A stretch of 64,000 nucleotides of DNA from NCBI GenBank assembly GCA_000307305.1, contig DF158882.1:1539171-1603170 (forward strand), written 5' to 3'. Numbering within the stretch: the first letter of the stretch is position 1; each line of letters opens with the position of its first letter. The translations under genes and the position numbers were made by a program. Under the pieces are notes generated by a model, which searched no databases, was not told where the DNA came from, and was given only the letters and a program-made list of their open reading frames with translations. Below are positions 44,436 through 56,592 of the stretch, in pieces. The DNA comes from Enterobacteriaceae bacterium B14. Lineage in GTDB: Bacteria; Pseudomonadota; Gammaproteobacteria; Enterobacterales; Enterobacteriaceae.

Positions 44436-47051
44436 ATGCAAGAGCAATACCGTCCCGAAGACATAGAGTCGCAAGTACAACGTCACTGGCAAGAAAAGCA
44501 GACGTTTAAAGTCACCGAACAGCCAGGTAAAGAGAAGTACTACTGCCTATCCATGCTGCCTTATCCATCAGGCCGCTTGCACATGGGGCACGTACGTAAC
44601 TACACCATTGGTGACGTCATCTCACGTTACCAGCGTATGCTGGGTAAAAACGTGCTTCAGCCAATTGGCTGGGATGCATTTGGCCTACCAGCCGAAGGCG
44701 CCGCGGTTAAAAACAACACCGCACCTGCACCTTGGACATATGACAATATCGAATACATGAAGAACCAGCTTAAATTGCTGGGCTTCGGTTACGACTGGGA
44801 TCGCGAACTCGCCACCTGTCAGCCAGAATATTATCGTTGGGAACAGTGGTTCTTCACCAAGCTATATGAAAAAGGCTTAGTTTATAAAAAGACCGCCGCC
44901 GTTAACTGGTGCCCTAACGATCTTACCGTTCTTGCAAACGAACAAGTTATTGATGGCTGCTGCTGGCGCTGCGATACGCCCGTTGAGCGTAAAGAGATCC
45001 CTCAGTGGTTCATTAAAATCACCGACTATGCAGACCAACTGCTCAACGATTTAGATACGCTAGAAAGTTGGCCAGAGCAGGTCAAAACCATGCAGCGTAA
45101 CTGGATTGGTCGCTCTGAAGGCATTGAAATTGAGTTCGATGTTGCCGACAGCGGTGAAAAACTCTCCGTTTATACGACCCGTCCAGATACCTTTATGGGC
45201 GTCTGCTATTTGGCGATCGCCGCAGGCCACCCACTGGCACAAAGTGCAGCCAAATCTAACCCAGAATTGGCAGAATTCGTCTCCGAATGCCGTAACACCA
45301 AAGTTGCCGAAGCAGAAATGGCAACAATGGAGAAAAAAGGTGTCTTCACTGGCTTGTATGCTATTCACCCGATTAGCGGTGAGAAGCTACCAATCTGGGC
45401 TGCCAACTTTGTATTGATGGAATACGGTACAGGTGCTGTCATGGCCGTTCCGGGCCACGATCAGCGCGACTGGGAGTTTTCAACCAAATACGACCTGCCT
45501 ATTAAGCTGGTTATTCTCGACGCCGAAGGCAATGTACCAACAGCAGAAACCAGCGCATTTAGTGAGAAAGGTAAGCTCTTTAATTCCGGCGAGTTTGATG
45601 GCCTAGATTTTGAAGCCGCATTTAATACTATTTCTGACAAATTAGTCGCGAAAGGCATCGCCCAACGTAAAGTAAATTATCGTCTGCGTGACTGGGGTGT
45701 ATCACGTCAACGCTATTGGGGTGCACCAATCCCAATGCTGACACTGGAAGACGGCACCGTTGTTCCTACGCCAGAAGACCAACTGCCGGTTATCCTACCG
45801 GAAGATGTCACGATGGATGGCATAACTAGCCCAATCAAAGCCGATCCTGACTGGGCAAAAACCACTTACAACGGTCAGCCAGCACTGCGTGAAACCGATA
45901 CATTCGATACCTTTATGGAATCGTCTTGGTACTATGCTCGCTACACTTGCCCTCAGTACGACCAAGGCATGCTGGACCCAGAAGCAGCGAACTACTGGCT
46001 ACCCGTTGATCAATATGTCGGTGGGATCGAACATGCGATCATGCACCTGATGTATTTCCGCTTCTTCCATAAATTAATGCGCGATGCCGGCTTAGTCACA
46101 TCAGATGAGCCAGCAAAACGCCTGCTATGCCAAGGTATGGTACTGGCTGATGCGTTTTATTACATCGGCAACAACGGCGAGCGTAACTGGGTTTCTCCAA
46201 CCGATGTAACCGTAGAACGTGATGAAAAAGGCCGTATCACCAAATCCATTGATAATACAGGCCGTGAAGTGATTTATGCCGGTATGAGTAAAATGTCGAA
46301 ATCGAAGAATAACGGTATCGACCCTCAATTAATGGTAGAGAAATATGGTGCAGATACCGTACGTCTGTTCATGATGTTCGCCTCCCCTGCGGAGATGACA
46401 TTGGAGTGGCAGGAGTCCGGTGTTGAAGGCGCGAACCGCTTTATTAAGCGTGTCTGGCGTTTAGCCTTTGATCATGTTCAGAAAGGGGATGTTTCCCCAC
46501 TCAATGTGGCTGAATTAACCCCTGAACAGAAAGATCTACGTCGCGATCTGCACAAAACCATCGCCAAAGTTACCGATGATGTCGGCCGTCGTCAGACATT
46601 TAACACAGCCATCGCTGCGGTTATGGAACTGATGAACAAGCTGACTCGTGCACCACAGGAAACAGAGCAAGACCGTGCGCTGATGCAAGAGGCGCTAGCT
46701 GCAATGGTGAGAATGCTTTATCCATTTACACCTCATGCCAGCTATAGCCTTTGGCAGTCGTTATCTGCTATCGATTCTGCACTGCGAAACAGCCCTGACT
46801 TCTCAGCTGAAATTGACACTGCGCCTTGGCCTGTCGCAAGCGAGAGTGCCATGGTTGAAGAGTCGAAGCTGGTCGTTGTTCAGGTTAACGGTAAAGTTCG
46901 TGGCAAAATCACGGTTGCCGCTGATGCAACGCAAGAACAGGTTCAAGCACTCGCTGGACAAGAAGCCCCAGTGGCTAAATATCTTGACGGCGTAACTATT
47001 CGTAAAGTGATTTACGTTCCCGGAAAACTACTTAACCTAGTTGTAGGTTAG
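44436..47051 (+). CDS. leuS: Leucyl-tRNA synthetase
   Basis: Class Ia synthetase charging tRNA-Leu. 871 residues from [20 protein letters not shown] (E. coli 860). HIGH-type motif [16 protein letters not shown] (about 42-57), CP1 editing domain about 220-415 with TTRPDTFMG and [17 protein letters not shown], and KMSKS in [12 protein letters not shown] (about 619-630). The ribosome site AGGA is 12 nt upstream; the frame extends 36 codons further without homology. First gene of a long operon; lptE starts 15 nt after it. Confidence 0.97.
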   Translation: MQEQYRPEDIESQVQRHWQEKQTFKVTEQPGKEKYYCLSMLPYPSGRLHMGHVRNYTIGDVISRYQRMLGKNVLQPIGWDAFGLPAEGAAVKNNTAPAPWTYDNIEYMKNQLKLLGFGYDWDRELATCQPEYYRWEQWFFTKLYEKGLVYKKTAAVNWCPNDLTVLANEQVIDGCCWRCDTPVERKEIPQWFIKITDYADQLLNDLDTLESWPEQVKTMQRNWIGRSEGIEIEFDVADSGEKLSVYTTRPDTFMGVCYLAIAAGHPLAQSAAKSNPELAEFVSECRNTKVAEAEMATMEKKGVFTGLYAIHPISGEKLPIWAANFVLMEYGTGAVMAVPGHDQRDWEFSTKYDLPIKLVILDAEGNVPTAETSAFSEKGKLFNSGEFDGLDFEAAFNTISDKLVAKGIAQRKVNYRLRDWGVSRQRYWGAPIPMLTLEDGTVVPTPEDQLPVILPEDVTMDGITSPIKADPDWAKTTYNGQPALRETDTFDTFMESSWYYARYTCPQYDQGMLDPEAANYWLPVDQYVGGIEHAIMHLMYFRFFHKLMRDAGLVTSDEPAKRLLCQGMVLADAFYYIGNNGERNWVSPTDVTVERDEKGRITKSIDNTGREVIYAGMSKMSKSKNNGIDPQLMVEKYGADTVRLFMMFASPAEMTLEWQESGVEGANRFIKRVWRLAFDHVQKGDVSPLNVAELTPEQKDLRRDLHKTIAKVTDDVGRRQTFNTAIAAVMELMNKLTRAPQETEQDRALMQEALAAMVRMLYPFTPHASYSLWQSLSAIDSALRNSPDFSAEIDTAPWPVASESAMVEESKLVVVQVNGKVRGKITVAADATQEQVQALAGQEAPVAKYLDGVTIRKVIYVPGKLLNLVVG

Positions 47052-47065
47052 GGCAAGGAGGAGTT

Positions 47066-47623
47066 GTGCGACATCGTATTATGACGTTGTTGCTGGGTTT
47101 GGCGGTGCTAGTCACCGCTGGCTGCGGTTATCACCTTCGCGGCACGACTCAGATACCTAAAGAGCTACAGACGCTAATTCTGACAAGTGGTGACCCTTAT
47201 GGCCCTATGGCTAGAGCGGTTCGTGAACAGTTGCGCCTAAATAACGTAACTATTGTTGATGATAACTCCCGTAAGGATCTGCCTTCACTGCGGATTATAA
47301 ACGCTGGTGAAAACAAAGAAACAGTCTCTGTCTTCGGCGATGGTAAAGCTGCCGAATATCAGATGACGATGGTGCTGTCTGCGCAGGTACTTGTACCAGG
47401 CGATGATATTTACCCTATTAGCGTGACTGTATTCCGCTCATTCTTTGATAACCCACTGACTGCATTGGCGAAAGACTCTGAACAAGAGATGATTAGACAA
47501 GAAATGCGCCAACAGGCCGCACAACAATTAGTACGTAAATTGTTGAGCGTACATGCTGCGGAAGTAGCTGCGAAGAGTGAAGAAAAAGCTCAGAAAGCAG
47601 CGGATAGCGTTGAGGCGCAATGA
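47066..47623 (+). CDS. lptE: LPS assembly lipoprotein LptE
   Basis: Outer-membrane lipoprotein that plugs and folds the LptD LPS translocon. 185 residues, GTG start with AAGGAGGAG upstream. Signal peptide with lipobox LVTAGC (Cys about 20), followed by [20 protein letters not shown] as in E. coli LptE. The C-terminal 30 residues are a charged, Ala/Lys/Glu-rich tail. Its TGA overlaps the holA ATG by 4 nt. Confidence 0.95.
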   Translation: MRHRIMTLLLGLAVLVTAGCGYHLRGTTQIPKELQTLILTSGDPYGPMARAVREQLRLNNVTIVDDNSRKDLPSLRIINAGENKETVSVFGDGKAAEYQMTMVLSAQVLVPGDDIYPISVTVFRSFFDNPLTALAKDSEQEMIRQEMRQQAAQQLVRKLLSVHAAEVAAKSEEKAQKAADSVEAQ

Positions 47624-48651
47624 TCCGCCTCTATCCTGAACAACTTGCTGCGCAGCTCCAAGAAGGGCTGCGCGCTTGTTATCTCATCTGTGGCAATGAA
47701 CCTCTTTTGCTACAGGAAAGTCAGGATGCCATCCGGAAAACCGCCTCACAGAATGGTTTTGAGGAACATATCAGCTTTGTACTAGACACTCACACCGATT
47801 GGGATGAGATATTTGGTCAATGCCAAGCTTTGAGCCTATTTTCTTCACGACAAACGCTGTTACTCCAGTTTCCTGAAAATGGCCCTAATGCGGCAATCTC
47901 AGAACAACTGGTTAAACTCGCTTCTCTGTTACACCCCGATATTTTGCTGATGATCCGCGGTAATCGCTTAACCAAAGCGCAAGAAAACAGCGCTTGGTTT
48001 AAAGTGCTCAGCCCGCAAGGCATCTATATCACCTGTCAAACGCCTGAGCAGGCACAACTCCCCCGCTGGGTGAGCAATCGAGCCAAGAGCATGCATTTGG
48101 AACTCGACGATGCGGCAAACCAGCTGCTCTGCTACTGCTATGAGGGTAATCTGCTGGCTTTGTCTCAGGCTCTTGAACGCCTATCGCTGATTTATCCTGA
48201 TGGTAAACTCACGCTACCACGTATAGAACAAGCGGTAAGTGATGCGGCACATTTTACGCCTTATCACTGGCTGGATGCTCTGTTGGCAGGAAAGAGTAAG
48301 CGTGCATGGCATATCTTGCATCAACTTCGATTAGAAGACAGCGAACCTCTAATATTGCTGCGTACATTACAGCGAGAACTGTTACAACTACTGCAACTTC
48401 AAAGAAAAATGCCTCATACCCCTCTACGTTCTCTGTTCGATACGTATAAAGTCTGGCAAAATCGACGCCCTCTGTTAACTCAGGCGTTACAAAGATTATC
48501 ATCAGAGCAACTTAGCCAGGCCGTCAGCCTGCTAACTCGTCTGGAGCTAGTCTTAAAACAAGATTACGGCCAATCTATATGGGATGGGCTGGAAACTTTA
48601 TCTATGCTGCTGTGCGGCAAACCATTACCCGAGAGTATGCTTGATGTCTAA
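47620..48651 (+). CDS. holA: DNA polymerase III delta subunit HolA
   Basis: 343 residues, the E. coli length. Opens the beta sliding clamp in the clamp-loader complex. Starts [20 protein letters not shown]; the fold includes [20 protein letters not shown] and the beta-binding element [17 protein letters not shown] (about 70), where the conserved Leu-Phe insert into the clamp. It overlaps lptE by 4 nt and nadD by 8 nt. Confidence 0.95.
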   Translation: MIRLYPEQLAAQLQEGLRACYLICGNEPLLLQESQDAIRKTASQNGFEEHISFVLDTHTDWDEIFGQCQALSLFSSRQTLLLQFPENGPNAAISEQLVKLASLLHPDILLMIRGNRLTKAQENSAWFKVLSPQGIYITCQTPEQAQLPRWVSNRAKSMHLELDDAANQLLCYCYEGNLLALSQALERLSLIYPDGKLTLPRIEQAVSDAAHFTPYHWLDALLAGKSKRAWHILHQLRLEDSEPLILLRTLQRELLQLLQLQRKMPHTPLRSLFDTYKVWQNRRPLLTQALQRLSSEQLSQAVSLLTRLELVLKQDYGQSIWDGLETLSMLLCGKPLPESMLDV

Positions 48652-49306
48652 TTCCAAGCCGGACAACGCCGCACTCCATGCTTTGTTTGGTGGCACCTTC
48701 GACCCTATCCATTATGGTCACCTGCGCCCTGTAGAAGCACTGGCGCAAGAGGTGGGCCTGCAACACATTATTTTGCTGCCAAACCACGTTCCACCACACC
48801 GCCCACAGCCGGAAGCATCCCCTGCTCAACGGCTAAAAATGGTTGAGTTGGCGATAGAAGGCAATCCCTTGTTCTCCGTTGATGAACGAGAGCTTCGCCG
48901 AACTTCTCCGTCCTATACCATCGAAACGTTGGAACAACTAAGAGAAGAGCTGGGGAAAGACATCCCCCTCGCCTTCATTTTTGGTCAGGATACGCTGCTC
49001 ACACTCCATACATGGAACCACTGGGAATCAATACTCAGCTATTGTCACCTTCTGGTATGTGCCCGCCCTGGCTATCCACGTCAGCTTGCTACTCCAGAGC
49101 TTCAACAGTGGCTTGAAGAACATCTTACGACTCAGCCAGAAAAGCTCGGCCAACAGCCGAATGGGCTAATTTATCTCGCCCATACGCCACTATTGGATAT
49201 CTCCGCCACTGAAATTAGGGAGCGGCAATCAACAGGCAGAAGCTGTGATGATTTGCTCCCACCTGGTGTGCAAAAGTATATCCATCAACAGGGCTTATAT
49301 CGCTAG
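48644..49306 (+). CDS. nadD: Nicotinate-nucleotide adenylyltransferase NadD
   Basis: Makes nicotinic acid adenine dinucleotide in NAD synthesis. 220 residues from [20 protein letters not shown]. Nucleotidyltransferase motif [16 protein letters not shown] (about 15-30), [10 protein letters not shown], and C-terminal [11 protein letters not shown]. The ATG overlaps the holA stop by 8 nt; 20 further upstream codons belong to the holA region in another frame. The phosphatase gene cobC that follows nadD in E. coli is missing. Confidence 0.96.
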   Translation: MSNSKPDNAALHALFGGTFDPIHYGHLRPVEALAQEVGLQHIILLPNHVPPHRPQPEASPAQRLKMVELAIEGNPLFSVDERELRRTSPSYTIETLEQLREELGKDIPLAFIFGQDTLLTLHTWNHWESILSYCHLLVCARPGYPRQLATPELQQWLEEHLTTQPEKLGQQPNGLIYLAHTPLLDISATEIRERQSTGRSCDDLLPPGVQKYIHQQGLYR

Positions 49307-49600
49307 CCACGTGGGCCGTGCTATACTCTGCGGCTCGCTTTTTACCGTGTTATTTCCGCAATCATGATGGAAATACCTGTTTGTTAAAAACAGTGAAACG
49401 CTGATGCCCAAACACGGAGTATCAGCAATATCCTAGAAAATAGATGATGAGCTAACGGGCTGAGCGTCTGTTTGCCTATACACTTCTATAACTAGGTAAA
49501 TAGCCAGAATCTCACTCTAGTGAGTTTTTAAATATCGAAAACCTAGAGTTCAAGGCAGCTCATACTGCCGCTGAAGAAGAAATTATTTGAGGGGGAACCT
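49307..49600. other. Gap between nadD and rsfS
   Basis: 294 bases without a gene. A possible extended -10 (TGCTATACT, 49329-49337) lies near the left end and could start an rsfS-rlmH-mrdAB transcript; I see no clear -35. GGGGGA at 49591-49596 is the rsfS ribosome site. Confidence 0.4.
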
Positions 49601-49918
49601 TTGCAAGGTAATGAACTCCAACTGTTTATCGTTGATAAACTTGAAGACACTAAGGCACAAGACATTATGATTATCGATGTGCGCGGTAAATCCAGTATTA
49701 CTGATGTCATGGTTATTTGTACGGGGACATCAAACCGCCATGTGATGTCTATCGCTGACAATCTGTCACAAGCTGCTCGCAAATCTGGCAATGCGCCATT
49801 GGGTGTATCCGGTGAAAAAGATGCTGAGTGGATCGTCGTTGATATGGGTGACGTTATCGTCCATATCATGCAAGCAGAGAGCCGCCAGCTATACGAACTG
49901 GAAAAGCTCTGGAGCTAG
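49601..49918 (+). CDS. rsfS: Ribosomal silencing factor RsfS
   Basis: Binds L14 and blocks 50S-30S joining in stationary phase. 105 residues, the E. coli length. TTG start with GGGGGA 4-5 nt upstream; the protein begins [20 protein letters not shown], in line with MQGK in E. coli. Conserved [39 protein letters not shown] and [12 protein letters not shown]. rlmH begins 3 nt after the stop. Confidence 0.95.
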   Translation: MQGNELQLFIVDKLEDTKAQDIMIIDVRGKSSITDVMVICTGTSNRHVMSIADNLSQAARKSGNAPLGVSGEKDAEWIVVDMGDVIVHIMQAESRQLYELEKLWS

Positions 49919-49921
49919 ACG

Positions 49922-50392
49922 GTGAAGCTACAGTTAATCGCCGTAGGAACAAAAATGCCAGACTGGGTACAAACCGGTTTTATGGACTACCTACGCCGTT
50001 TTCCTAAAGATATGCCATTTGAACTGACTGAAGTTCCTGCTGGCAAACGGGGAAAAAATGCTGATATCAAACGCATTCTTGAAAAAGAAGGTGAGTTGAT
50101 GTTAGCCGCGGTGGGCAAAGGCAACCGCATTGTGACACTGGATATTCCAGGGAAGCCTTGGGATACACCAGAACTAGCGCAAAATCTAGAACGCTGGAAG
50201 CAAGATGGGAGAGATGTCAGCCTGCTAATCGGAGGGCCTGAGGGATTAGCCCCTGCCTGTAAATCCGCTGCAGAACAGAGCTGGTCATTGTCACCGCTAA
50301 CATTACCGCATCCGCTAGTTAGGGTTTTAGTCGCAGAAAGCCTATATCGGGCTTGGAGCATTACGACAAACCATCCCTATCATAGGGAATAA
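49922..50392 (+). CDS. rlmH: 23S rRNA pseudouridine-1915 N3-methyltransferase RlmH
   Basis: SPOUT-family methyltransferase acting on 70S ribosomes at m3-psi1915. 156 residues with a GTG start; [23 protein letters not shown]-binding knot with [28 protein letters not shown] (about 103-115) and the C-terminal [18 protein letters not shown]. Directly follows rsfS in an operon leading to mrdA. Confidence 0.97.
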   Translation: MKLQLIAVGTKMPDWVQTGFMDYLRRFPKDMPFELTEVPAGKRGKNADIKRILEKEGELMLAAVGKGNRIVTLDIPGKPWDTPELAQNLERWKQDGRDVSLLIGGPEGLAPACKSAAEQSWSLSPLTLPHPLVRVLVAESLYRAWSITTNHPYHRE

Positions 50393-50436
50393 TACGTTAT
50401 TAGACTTATTGGCATTGGGATAATCAAAGTAGCAGG

Positions 50437-52344
50437 ATGAAGAAAGAGAGTATTCCTTTTCGCGACTACAGCGCTGAGTCAGCCCTATTTGTACGGAGGG
50501 CTCTGGTTGCCCTCGCCATCATTTTTATACTCACCGGCTTATTGGTCGCCAATCTGTATAATTTACAGATAAATCGTTACGACGATTACAGTACCCGTTC
50601 TAATCAGAACCGAATCAAACTGGTACCTATCGCGCCGAGCAGAGGGATAATCTATGACCGAAACGGCATACCTCTGGCACTCAACCGTACAACCTATCAG
50701 CTAGAGCTTATCCCTGAGCGCGTAGAGAATTTAAAAGAGACACTGCTCGAACTAACACCAATTGTCGACCTCAACGACGATGACTTGGCAAACTTTGAAA
50801 AGGAGCGTAAACGCTCACGACGCTTTGCCTCTATTCCACTGAAAACGGCGCTCACCGAGTTACAAATTGCACGTTTTGCCGTTAACCAGCATCGCTTCCC
50901 TGGTGCTGAAGTAAAGGGCTACCAGCGCCGTTTCTATCCTTATGCCTCTTCACTGACCCACGTTATCGGCTATGTTTCTAAAATAAATGATAAAGATGTC
51001 GAACGTCTGGAACAGGACGATAAATTAGCCAACTATGCTGCCACTCACGATATTGGCAAGTTGGGCATTGAGCGTTTTTACGAAGACAAACTGCATGGTA
51101 AAACCGGCTATGAAGAGGTCGAAGTTAATAACCGTGGCCGAGTTATTCGCCAGTTACACGAGCTTCCTCCACAGGCTGGGCAAGATATCTACCTCACTCT
51201 AGATCTCCGTTTACAGCAGTATATTGAAACATTGCTAGCAGGAAGCAGAGCAGCCGTTATCGTTACCGACCCACGTACCGGTGGTATTTTGGCGATGGTC
51301 TCCAGCCCCAGCTACAACCCAAACCTTTTCGTGGATGGGATTTCTAGCAAAGACTATAAAACGCTGCTTGAGGATCCTGATCGCCCTCTGATTAACCGTG
51401 TTACTCAGGGTGTTTATCCACCTGCCTCAACGGTAAAACCTTATATTATCGTTTCTGCCCTGACAGCTCAGGTTATCAACAAGAATACAACGCTATTTGA
51501 TCCAGGTTGGTGGCAATTGCCAGGTTCAGAGAAGCGTTACCGTGACTGGAAACGTTGGGGTCATGGTCGTCTAGACATCGTTAAATCTATCGAAGAGTCC
51601 GCTGATACATTCTTCTACCAAATCGCTTACGATATGGGTATCGACCGTTTATCTGAATGGATGACAAAATTCGGTTACGGTGAATATACCGGCATTGACC
51701 TTTCGGAAGAGCGCGCGGGCTTGATGCCAACACGTGAATGGAAACAAAAACGTTATAAAAAGCCTTGGTATCAAGGTGATACAATCCCTGTTGGTATCGG
51801 ACAAGGTTATTGGTTGGCCACCCCAGTACAGATGTCTAAGGCCTTGATGACCTTGATTAATGATGGTGAAGTCAAAACTCCTCATTTCTTACAAAGTACC
51901 AAAGACAATGGAAAGCTTACGCCATACCGCCAAAAAGAGAGCGCTCAAATTGGCGATATCCACTCTGGCTTTTGGGAAATAGCAAAAGACGGTATGTACG
52001 GCATGGCTAACCGCAGTAACGGTACTGGTCGCAAATACTTTGCCAGCGCGCCCTATACTATCGCGGCTAAATCAGGTACAGCGCAGGTCTTTGGGTTAAA
52101 AGAGAACGAAGTCTATAACGCCAGTAAATTAGCCGTACATTTACGAGACCATAAACTGATGATCGCCTATGCGCCTTACAAAGCACCAACCGTCTCTGTG
52201 GCTATTATTTTAGAAAATGGCGGAGTTGGGGGAACTGTGGGGGCGATAACTCGCCAAATTCTCGACCACATCATGTTGGGTGACAACAACACTGTCTTGC
52301 CACAACAAACAGATGCGACACCATCCAACGAGAGCGATCAGTGA
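50437..52344 (+). CDS. mrdA: Penicillin-binding protein 2 (elongation transpeptidase)
   Basis: 635 residues (E. coli 633). Transmembrane anchor about 22-44 ([20 protein letters not shown]), dimerisation domain including [18 protein letters not shown], transpeptidase domain with active-site Ser in [11 protein letters not shown] (about 330), the SxN-type motif region ESADTFFYQ, and KSGTAQVFG (about 545). Crosslinks peptidoglycan in the rod complex with RodA. The stop overlaps the mrdB ATG (TGATG). Confidence 0.97.
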   Translation: MKKESIPFRDYSAESALFVRRALVALAIIFILTGLLVANLYNLQINRYDDYSTRSNQNRIKLVPIAPSRGIIYDRNGIPLALNRTTYQLELIPERVENLKETLLELTPIVDLNDDDLANFEKERKRSRRFASIPLKTALTELQIARFAVNQHRFPGAEVKGYQRRFYPYASSLTHVIGYVSKINDKDVERLEQDDKLANYAATHDIGKLGIERFYEDKLHGKTGYEEVEVNNRGRVIRQLHELPPQAGQDIYLTLDLRLQQYIETLLAGSRAAVIVTDPRTGGILAMVSSPSYNPNLFVDGISSKDYKTLLEDPDRPLINRVTQGVYPPASTVKPYIIVSALTAQVINKNTTLFDPGWWQLPGSEKRYRDWKRWGHGRLDIVKSIEESADTFFYQIAYDMGIDRLSEWMTKFGYGEYTGIDLSEERAGLMPTREWKQKRYKKPWYQGDTIPVGIGQGYWLATPVQMSKALMTLINDGEVKTPHFLQSTKDNGKLTPYRQKESAQIGDIHSGFWEIAKDGMYGMANRSNGTGRKYFASAPYTIAAKSGTAQVFGLKENEVYNASKLAVHLRDHKLMIAYAPYKAPTVSVAIILENGGVGGTVGAITRQILDHIMLGDNNTVLPQQTDATPSNESDQ

Positions 52345-53465
52345 TGACAACGATAAGCGACAATCAGCCTAAACGAACCTTTTGGTCACGGCTTCATATC
52401 GATCTACCTTTGATGCTATGTCTTCTTCCTCTTCTCGCTTACAGCATATTTATTATCTGGAGTGCCAGCGGTCAAGATGTAGACATGATGGAGCGAAAGC
52501 TCGTTCAAGTGGCAATGGGGCTTGCTATCATGTTTGTGTTAGCTCAAGTTCCCCCTCGAGTATATGAACACTGGGCTCCCTATCTCTATATCGCCACTGT
52601 AGTGATGTTAATTGCGGTAGATGCATTTGGGCATATTAGTAAAGGTGCGCAGCGCTGGCTCGATCTTGGTTTTATTCGTTTCCAACCCTCTGAAATAGCA
52701 AAAATTGCTGTACCGTTGATGGTTGCTCGCTTTATGAACCGAGATGTCTGCCCTCCTTCGCTTAAAAATACTGGCATTGCTCTCATACTCATTTTCTTGC
52801 CGACACTCTTGGTTGCCATGCAGCCTGACTTAGGAACATCGATTCTCGTTGCGGCCTCTGGTCTGTTTGTCCTTTTCCTTGCAGGAATGAGCTGGCGATT
52901 AATTTTTATTGCCTCTGTGCTAGTTGCTGCATTTATTCCTATACTCTGGTTCTTCCTAATGCATGACTACCAACGAGGTCGAGTTATGATGCTGCTCGAC
53001 CCAGAGAGTGATCCATTAGGTGCTGGCTACCATATTATTCAATCTAAAATCGCTATTGGTTCCGGCGGGTTAACAGGTAAAGGTTGGTTGCATGGTACGC
53101 AGTCACAGCTTGAATTTTTACCTGAGCGGCACACGGACTTTATTTTTGCGGTGTTAGCAGAAGAGTTAGGGTTAATTGGCATTCTTGTCCTTTTATTCCT
53201 CTATCTCTGCTTCATTATCCGAGGATTAATGATTGCAGCAAAAGCACAAACTACATTTGGTAGAGTGATTGTTGGCAGCAATATGCTAATCTTTTTTATC
53301 TATGTATTCGTCAACATCGGCATGGTCAGTGGAATTCTTCCTGTCGTTGGTGTGCCTTTACCGTTGGTAAGCTATGGCGGGTCTGCTTTAGTCGTCTTGA
53401 TGGCAGGAGTGGGTATCGTCATGTCGATCCATACCCATCGGAAAATGCTATCTAAAAATTTATGA
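52344..53465 (+). CDS. mrdB: RodA, SEDS peptidoglycan glycosyltransferase
   Basis: 373 residues (E. coli 370), about ten transmembrane helices. SEDS signatures: [20 protein letters not shown] (about 91-110), [11 protein letters not shown], the catalytic Asp loop [18 protein letters not shown] (about 255-272), and [14 protein letters not shown]. Polymerises glycan strands with PBP2 during elongation. A GTG one codon upstream is possible; the ATG with one-base overlap is preferred. Confidence 0.97.
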   Translation: MTTISDNQPKRTFWSRLHIDLPLMLCLLPLLAYSIFIIWSASGQDVDMMERKLVQVAMGLAIMFVLAQVPPRVYEHWAPYLYIATVVMLIAVDAFGHISKGAQRWLDLGFIRFQPSEIAKIAVPLMVARFMNRDVCPPSLKNTGIALILIFLPTLLVAMQPDLGTSILVAASGLFVLFLAGMSWRLIFIASVLVAAFIPILWFFLMHDYQRGRVMMLLDPESDPLGAGYHIIQSKIAIGSGGLTGKGWLHGTQSQLEFLPERHTDFIFAVLAEELGLIGILVLLFLYLCFIIRGLMIAAKAQTTFGRVIVGSNMLIFFIYVFVNIGMVSGILPVVGVPLPLVSYGGSALVVLMAGVGIVMSIHTHRKMLSKNL

Positions 53466-53476
53466 GGAATTAACAA

Positions 53477-54544
53477 ATGCGCAAGGAGTGGTTTTGGATC
53501 GGTGCGATTGCAGTATTATTGTCTGCATGTTCTTCAGCACCACCTCCCCCTTACAATGGCCCCACTGAACAAATCAGCGGGGTAGAACCACGCTATGAGC
53601 CTTATAACTCTGGCGCTAACCAGGATTATTCTGTTAATGGCAAATCTTATAAGATCGTTAAAGATCCACAGAATTTTACGGAAAGAGGTCGTGCAAGCTG
53701 GTATGGCGCAGAACTACAGGGTAATAAAACAGCTATCGGTGAGCAATTTGAACCTTATGGTTTAACGGCCGCGCACCCAACATTGCCCATTCCAAGTTAT
53801 GTTCGCGTGACAAATCTTAATAACGGACGCCGCCTTGTTGTTCGCATTAACGATCGCGGTCCCTTCGTTGAAGGGCGTATTATTGACCTTTCCAAAGGCT
53901 CCGCAGACCGTTTGAACATTACCGCCCAAACGCCTGTCCAAGTTGATTTTATTAATGTTTCACCCGATGGACAGTTATCTGGCCCTGGAACGGTAGGCAC
54001 CGTTGTCGCTAAACAAAACTTTGCGTTACCTGATCGCCCTACGCTACCTAGTGCCCCCAATATTACGCCAGTAGCCGCACCTGTTGCCGCCGCAGTCGTT
54101 AATGAAACAACAGCGGAGCCAGAGACTGCACAAACCAGTGCAGAACCTACTCCTGCCGTAAATACAACGAATACAAATAGTGACTTTAAAGAGCCTAAAA
54201 GTACGAATGGTGAATACGATGAGTACAGTCTGCCAAATGACTCCACAAACACGGCAGAAGCAGCTCCTACAGTACAAACTGAAACGAAAGTAGTAACACC
54301 AGCAGCAACGGAAGATAAGGGAAACTATATGGTTCAGGTTGGTGCTCTCAGCAGCAGCGAACGAGCCAGTGAATGGCAGGAAAAACTAAGCAGTCAGTTT
54401 TCTGTCTCAGGGAAAATAGTACAAGCTAGTAATATGTACCGTATTCAATTGGGGCCATTTAGCTCCAAGCAACAAGCTGTAGAACTTCAGCAACGCTTAC
54501 AAAATGAAGCTCAACAGTCATCGTTTATCACCGCCGCACCTTGA
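53477..54544 (+). CDS. rlpA: Septal ring lipoprotein RlpA (lytic transglycosylase)
   Basis: 355 residues. Lipobox LLSACSSAP (Cys about 18), double-psi beta-barrel domain about 70-165 with RGRASWYGAELQGNKTAIGE, GLTAAHPTLPIPSYVRVTN and VVRINDRGPFVEGRIIDLS, a long low-complexity Ala/Thr/Pro/Glu linker (about 180-275), and a C-terminal SPOR domain (about 280-350, NYMVQVGALSSSERASEWQE). SPOR binds denuded glycan at the septum. It sits between mrdB and dacA, as in E. coli. Confidence 0.96.
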   Translation: MRKEWFWIGAIAVLLSACSSAPPPPYNGPTEQISGVEPRYEPYNSGANQDYSVNGKSYKIVKDPQNFTERGRASWYGAELQGNKTAIGEQFEPYGLTAAHPTLPIPSYVRVTNLNNGRRLVVRINDRGPFVEGRIIDLSKGSADRLNITAQTPVQVDFINVSPDGQLSGPGTVGTVVAKQNFALPDRPTLPSAPNITPVAAPVAAAVVNETTAEPETAQTSAEPTPAVNTTNTNSDFKEPKSTNGEYDEYSLPNDSTNTAEAAPTVQTETKVVTPAATEDKGNYMVQVGALSSSERASEWQEKLSSQFSVSGKIVQASNMYRIQLGPFSSKQQAVELQQRLQNEAQQSSFITAAP

Positions 54545-54580
54545 TATTGTGGGCTATTTATAGACTGAATTCAGGTTGTT

Positions 54581-54624
54581 ACACCTATCATCGTGGTGTT
54601 TTATATCACGATGATAGGTTGTGT
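54581..54624. terminator. Long hairpin after rlpA
   Basis: CCTATCATCGTG / CACGATGATAGG, a perfect 12-bp stem with an 11-nt loop and extra ACA/TGT pairing at the base. No T-run follows, so it may protect the rlpA mRNA end or terminate weakly. Confidence 0.55.
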
Positions 54625-54726
54625 AAATCTATGTATGCCGCCTGATTCATTAATGCCTGTAAATAATACCTCTGTTATAGTGTGGCATGTTTTTTTAACT
54701 TTCCCACGGAAGTTGTTTCCTCGATC

Positions 54727-55950
54727 ATGAAATATGTAAACTCATTCCACTTGCATACCTCTAGAGCCGTTAAAAAAGTAGCTCTTGCTACCCTTTTAAC
54801 TTTAAGCTCTTCCCAACTCGCCCTCGCCGACGATATCAACTTAAGAACGATGATCCCTGGCGTTCCCCAGATTGATGCAGCCTCATATATTCTGATCGAT
54901 TATGACTCCGGTAAGGTATTAGCAGAAATGAATGCTGATACACGCCGCGACCCCGCAAGCCTCACCAAGATGATGACCAGCTATGTCATTGGGCAGGCAA
55001 TAAAAAGCGGTAAGATAAAAGAAGATGACATTGTCACCGTAGGTAAAGATGCGTGGGCTACAGGTAACCCTGTATTCAAGGGCTCTTCCCTCATGTTCCT
55101 GAAACCCGGCGATCAGGTTTCAGTACTACAACTTACCCGTGGCATTAATTTGCAATCTGGTAATGATGCTTGCGTCGCTATGGCTGATTACGTTGCTGGT
55201 AGCCAAGATGCTTTCGTCAAACTGATGAATAACTATACCCATGCCTTGGGGTTAAAAAACACCACATTCCAAACAGTTCATGGTTTAGATGCTGAAGGGC
55301 AATACAGCTCAGCACGCGATATGGCACTTATTGGCCAAGCTCTCATTCGTGACGTTCCGCAAGAATACGCCATCTATAAAGAAAAAGAGTTTACCTTTAA
55401 CAATATTCGCCAGACCAACCGGAATGGCCTGCTATGGGACACCAGCTTAAATGTCGATGGCATTAAAACTGGCCATACTGATGCTGCAGGATACAACCTT
55501 GTCGCCTCTGCAACCGAAGGCCAAATGCGCCTAATCTCCGTGGTAATGGGGGGACGTACATTTAAAGGGCGTGAGTCTGAGAGCAAAAAACTGCTGACAT
55601 GGGGTTTCCGCTTCTTTGAAACCGTCGCACCATTGAAAGCAGGCAAAGAATTCGCTTCAGAACCCGTTTGGTTTGGTGATACTGATCGCGTCCAGCTCGG
55701 CGTTGAAAAAGATGCTTTCCTGACAATTCCACGTGGAAGAGTAAAAGATCTAAAAGCCAGCTATGTACTTAGCAACACAGAGCTACATGCTCCACTAACT
55801 AAGAATCAGGTTGTTGGTACGATTAACTTCCAATTAGATGGCAAAGTGGTAGAACAACGCCCGCTCGTTGTTTTGAATCAAGTTGAAGAAGGTGGATTCT
55901 TCAGCAGAATCATTGACTTCATCAAGTTGAAATTCCACCAATGGTTCGGT
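54727..55950 (+). CDS. dacA: D-alanyl-D-alanine carboxypeptidase DacA (PBP5)
   Basis: Removes the terminal D-Ala of pentapeptide in the periplasm. 408 residues plus stop to 55953 (E. coli 403). Signal peptide ending near SSQLALA, Ser-x-x-Lys in DPASLTKMM (about 62-65 of the mature range), SGN in [12 protein letters not shown] in [13 protein letters not shown], and the C-terminal amphipathic membrane anchor [16 protein letters not shown]. The ATG at 54727 fits homology; the ribosome site is weak. The stop codon occupies the last three bases up to 55953. Confidence 0.96.
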
Positions 55951-55986
55951 TAATAACCTATTTGATCGCCTAAAAAATAACGTATA

Positions 55987-56014
55987 TACGCCTGCTTTCA
56001 AGCAGGCGTACTTT
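55987..56014 (+). terminator. Terminator of dacA
   Basis: TACGCCTGCTT / AAGCAGGCGTA, an 11-bp perfect stem with a 2-nt loop, followed by CTTTTA. It lies 33 nt after the dacA stop. Confidence 0.8.
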
Positions 56015-56209
56015 TAACTAGCCGTTTAAGCTTGGCTTGGCTACGTTATTTACGTCCTGCTATACTGCTAATAATTGGCTATAAAATAATCATTCCATAT
56101 CTCACTTGAATAGTGAAACAACCACCCCCATATATAAAATATCTGACTAATGCCCCTTACACTCTGCTGTTAATGAGCGTTAATCGCTATTTAATTGATC
56201 GGAATATAT

Positions 56210-56473
56210 ATGAAAACAAAACTGAACGAACTACTTGAGTTTCCATGTGAATTTACCTACAAAGTCATGGGATTAGCACACCCTGAACTGGTAAATCAAG
56301 TGGTTGAAGTTGTACAGCGCCATGCCCCAGGAGACTACAGCCCTCAGGTAAAACCTAGCGCGAAAGGAAACTATCACTCGGTCTCTATTACCATCAATGC
56401 AACTCACATCGATCAAGTTGAGACTCTGTATGAAGAACTCGGTGGCATTGAAAACGTTAAAATGGTGCTGTAA
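56210..56473 (+). CDS. ybeD: YbeD (DUF493)
   Basis: 87 residues from [20 protein letters not shown], identical in length to E. coli YbeD. ACT-like ferredoxin fold; conserved [20 protein letters not shown] and [14 protein letters not shown]. Function unknown; it usually sits between dacA and lipB. The frame extends five codons upstream without homology. Confidence 0.95.
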   Translation: MKTKLNELLEFPCEFTYKVMGLAHPELVNQVVEVVQRHAPGDYSPQVKPSAKGNYHSVSITINATHIDQVETLYEELGGIENVKMVL

Positions 56474-56491
56474 GCCGACCTTCTCATTTAT

Positions 56492-56528
56492 AGCTCGGTC
56501 TGTTTACAGATCGAGCTGTTTATTTTTT
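56492..56528 (+). terminator. Terminator of ybeD
   Basis: AGCTCG-TCTG / CAGA-CGAGCT stem with one internal mismatch and a 4-nt loop, followed by GTTTATTTTTT. Confidence 0.8.
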
Positions 56529-56592
56529 AACCTTTCTAAAAGCTGGTTGTCAACGCTTCTGGTCGGTATAATACCTTTATCATTTTTGTAAC

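Noticed and set aside
49987-50361. 124-codon minus-strand frame opposite rlmH
   Set aside because: Mirror of a conserved gene; composition is that of the complementary strand.
53477-54544. Low-complexity Ala/Thr/Pro/Glu middle of RlpA as foreign or repetitive DNA
   Set aside because: Such linkers between the barrel and SPOR domains are usual in RlpA.
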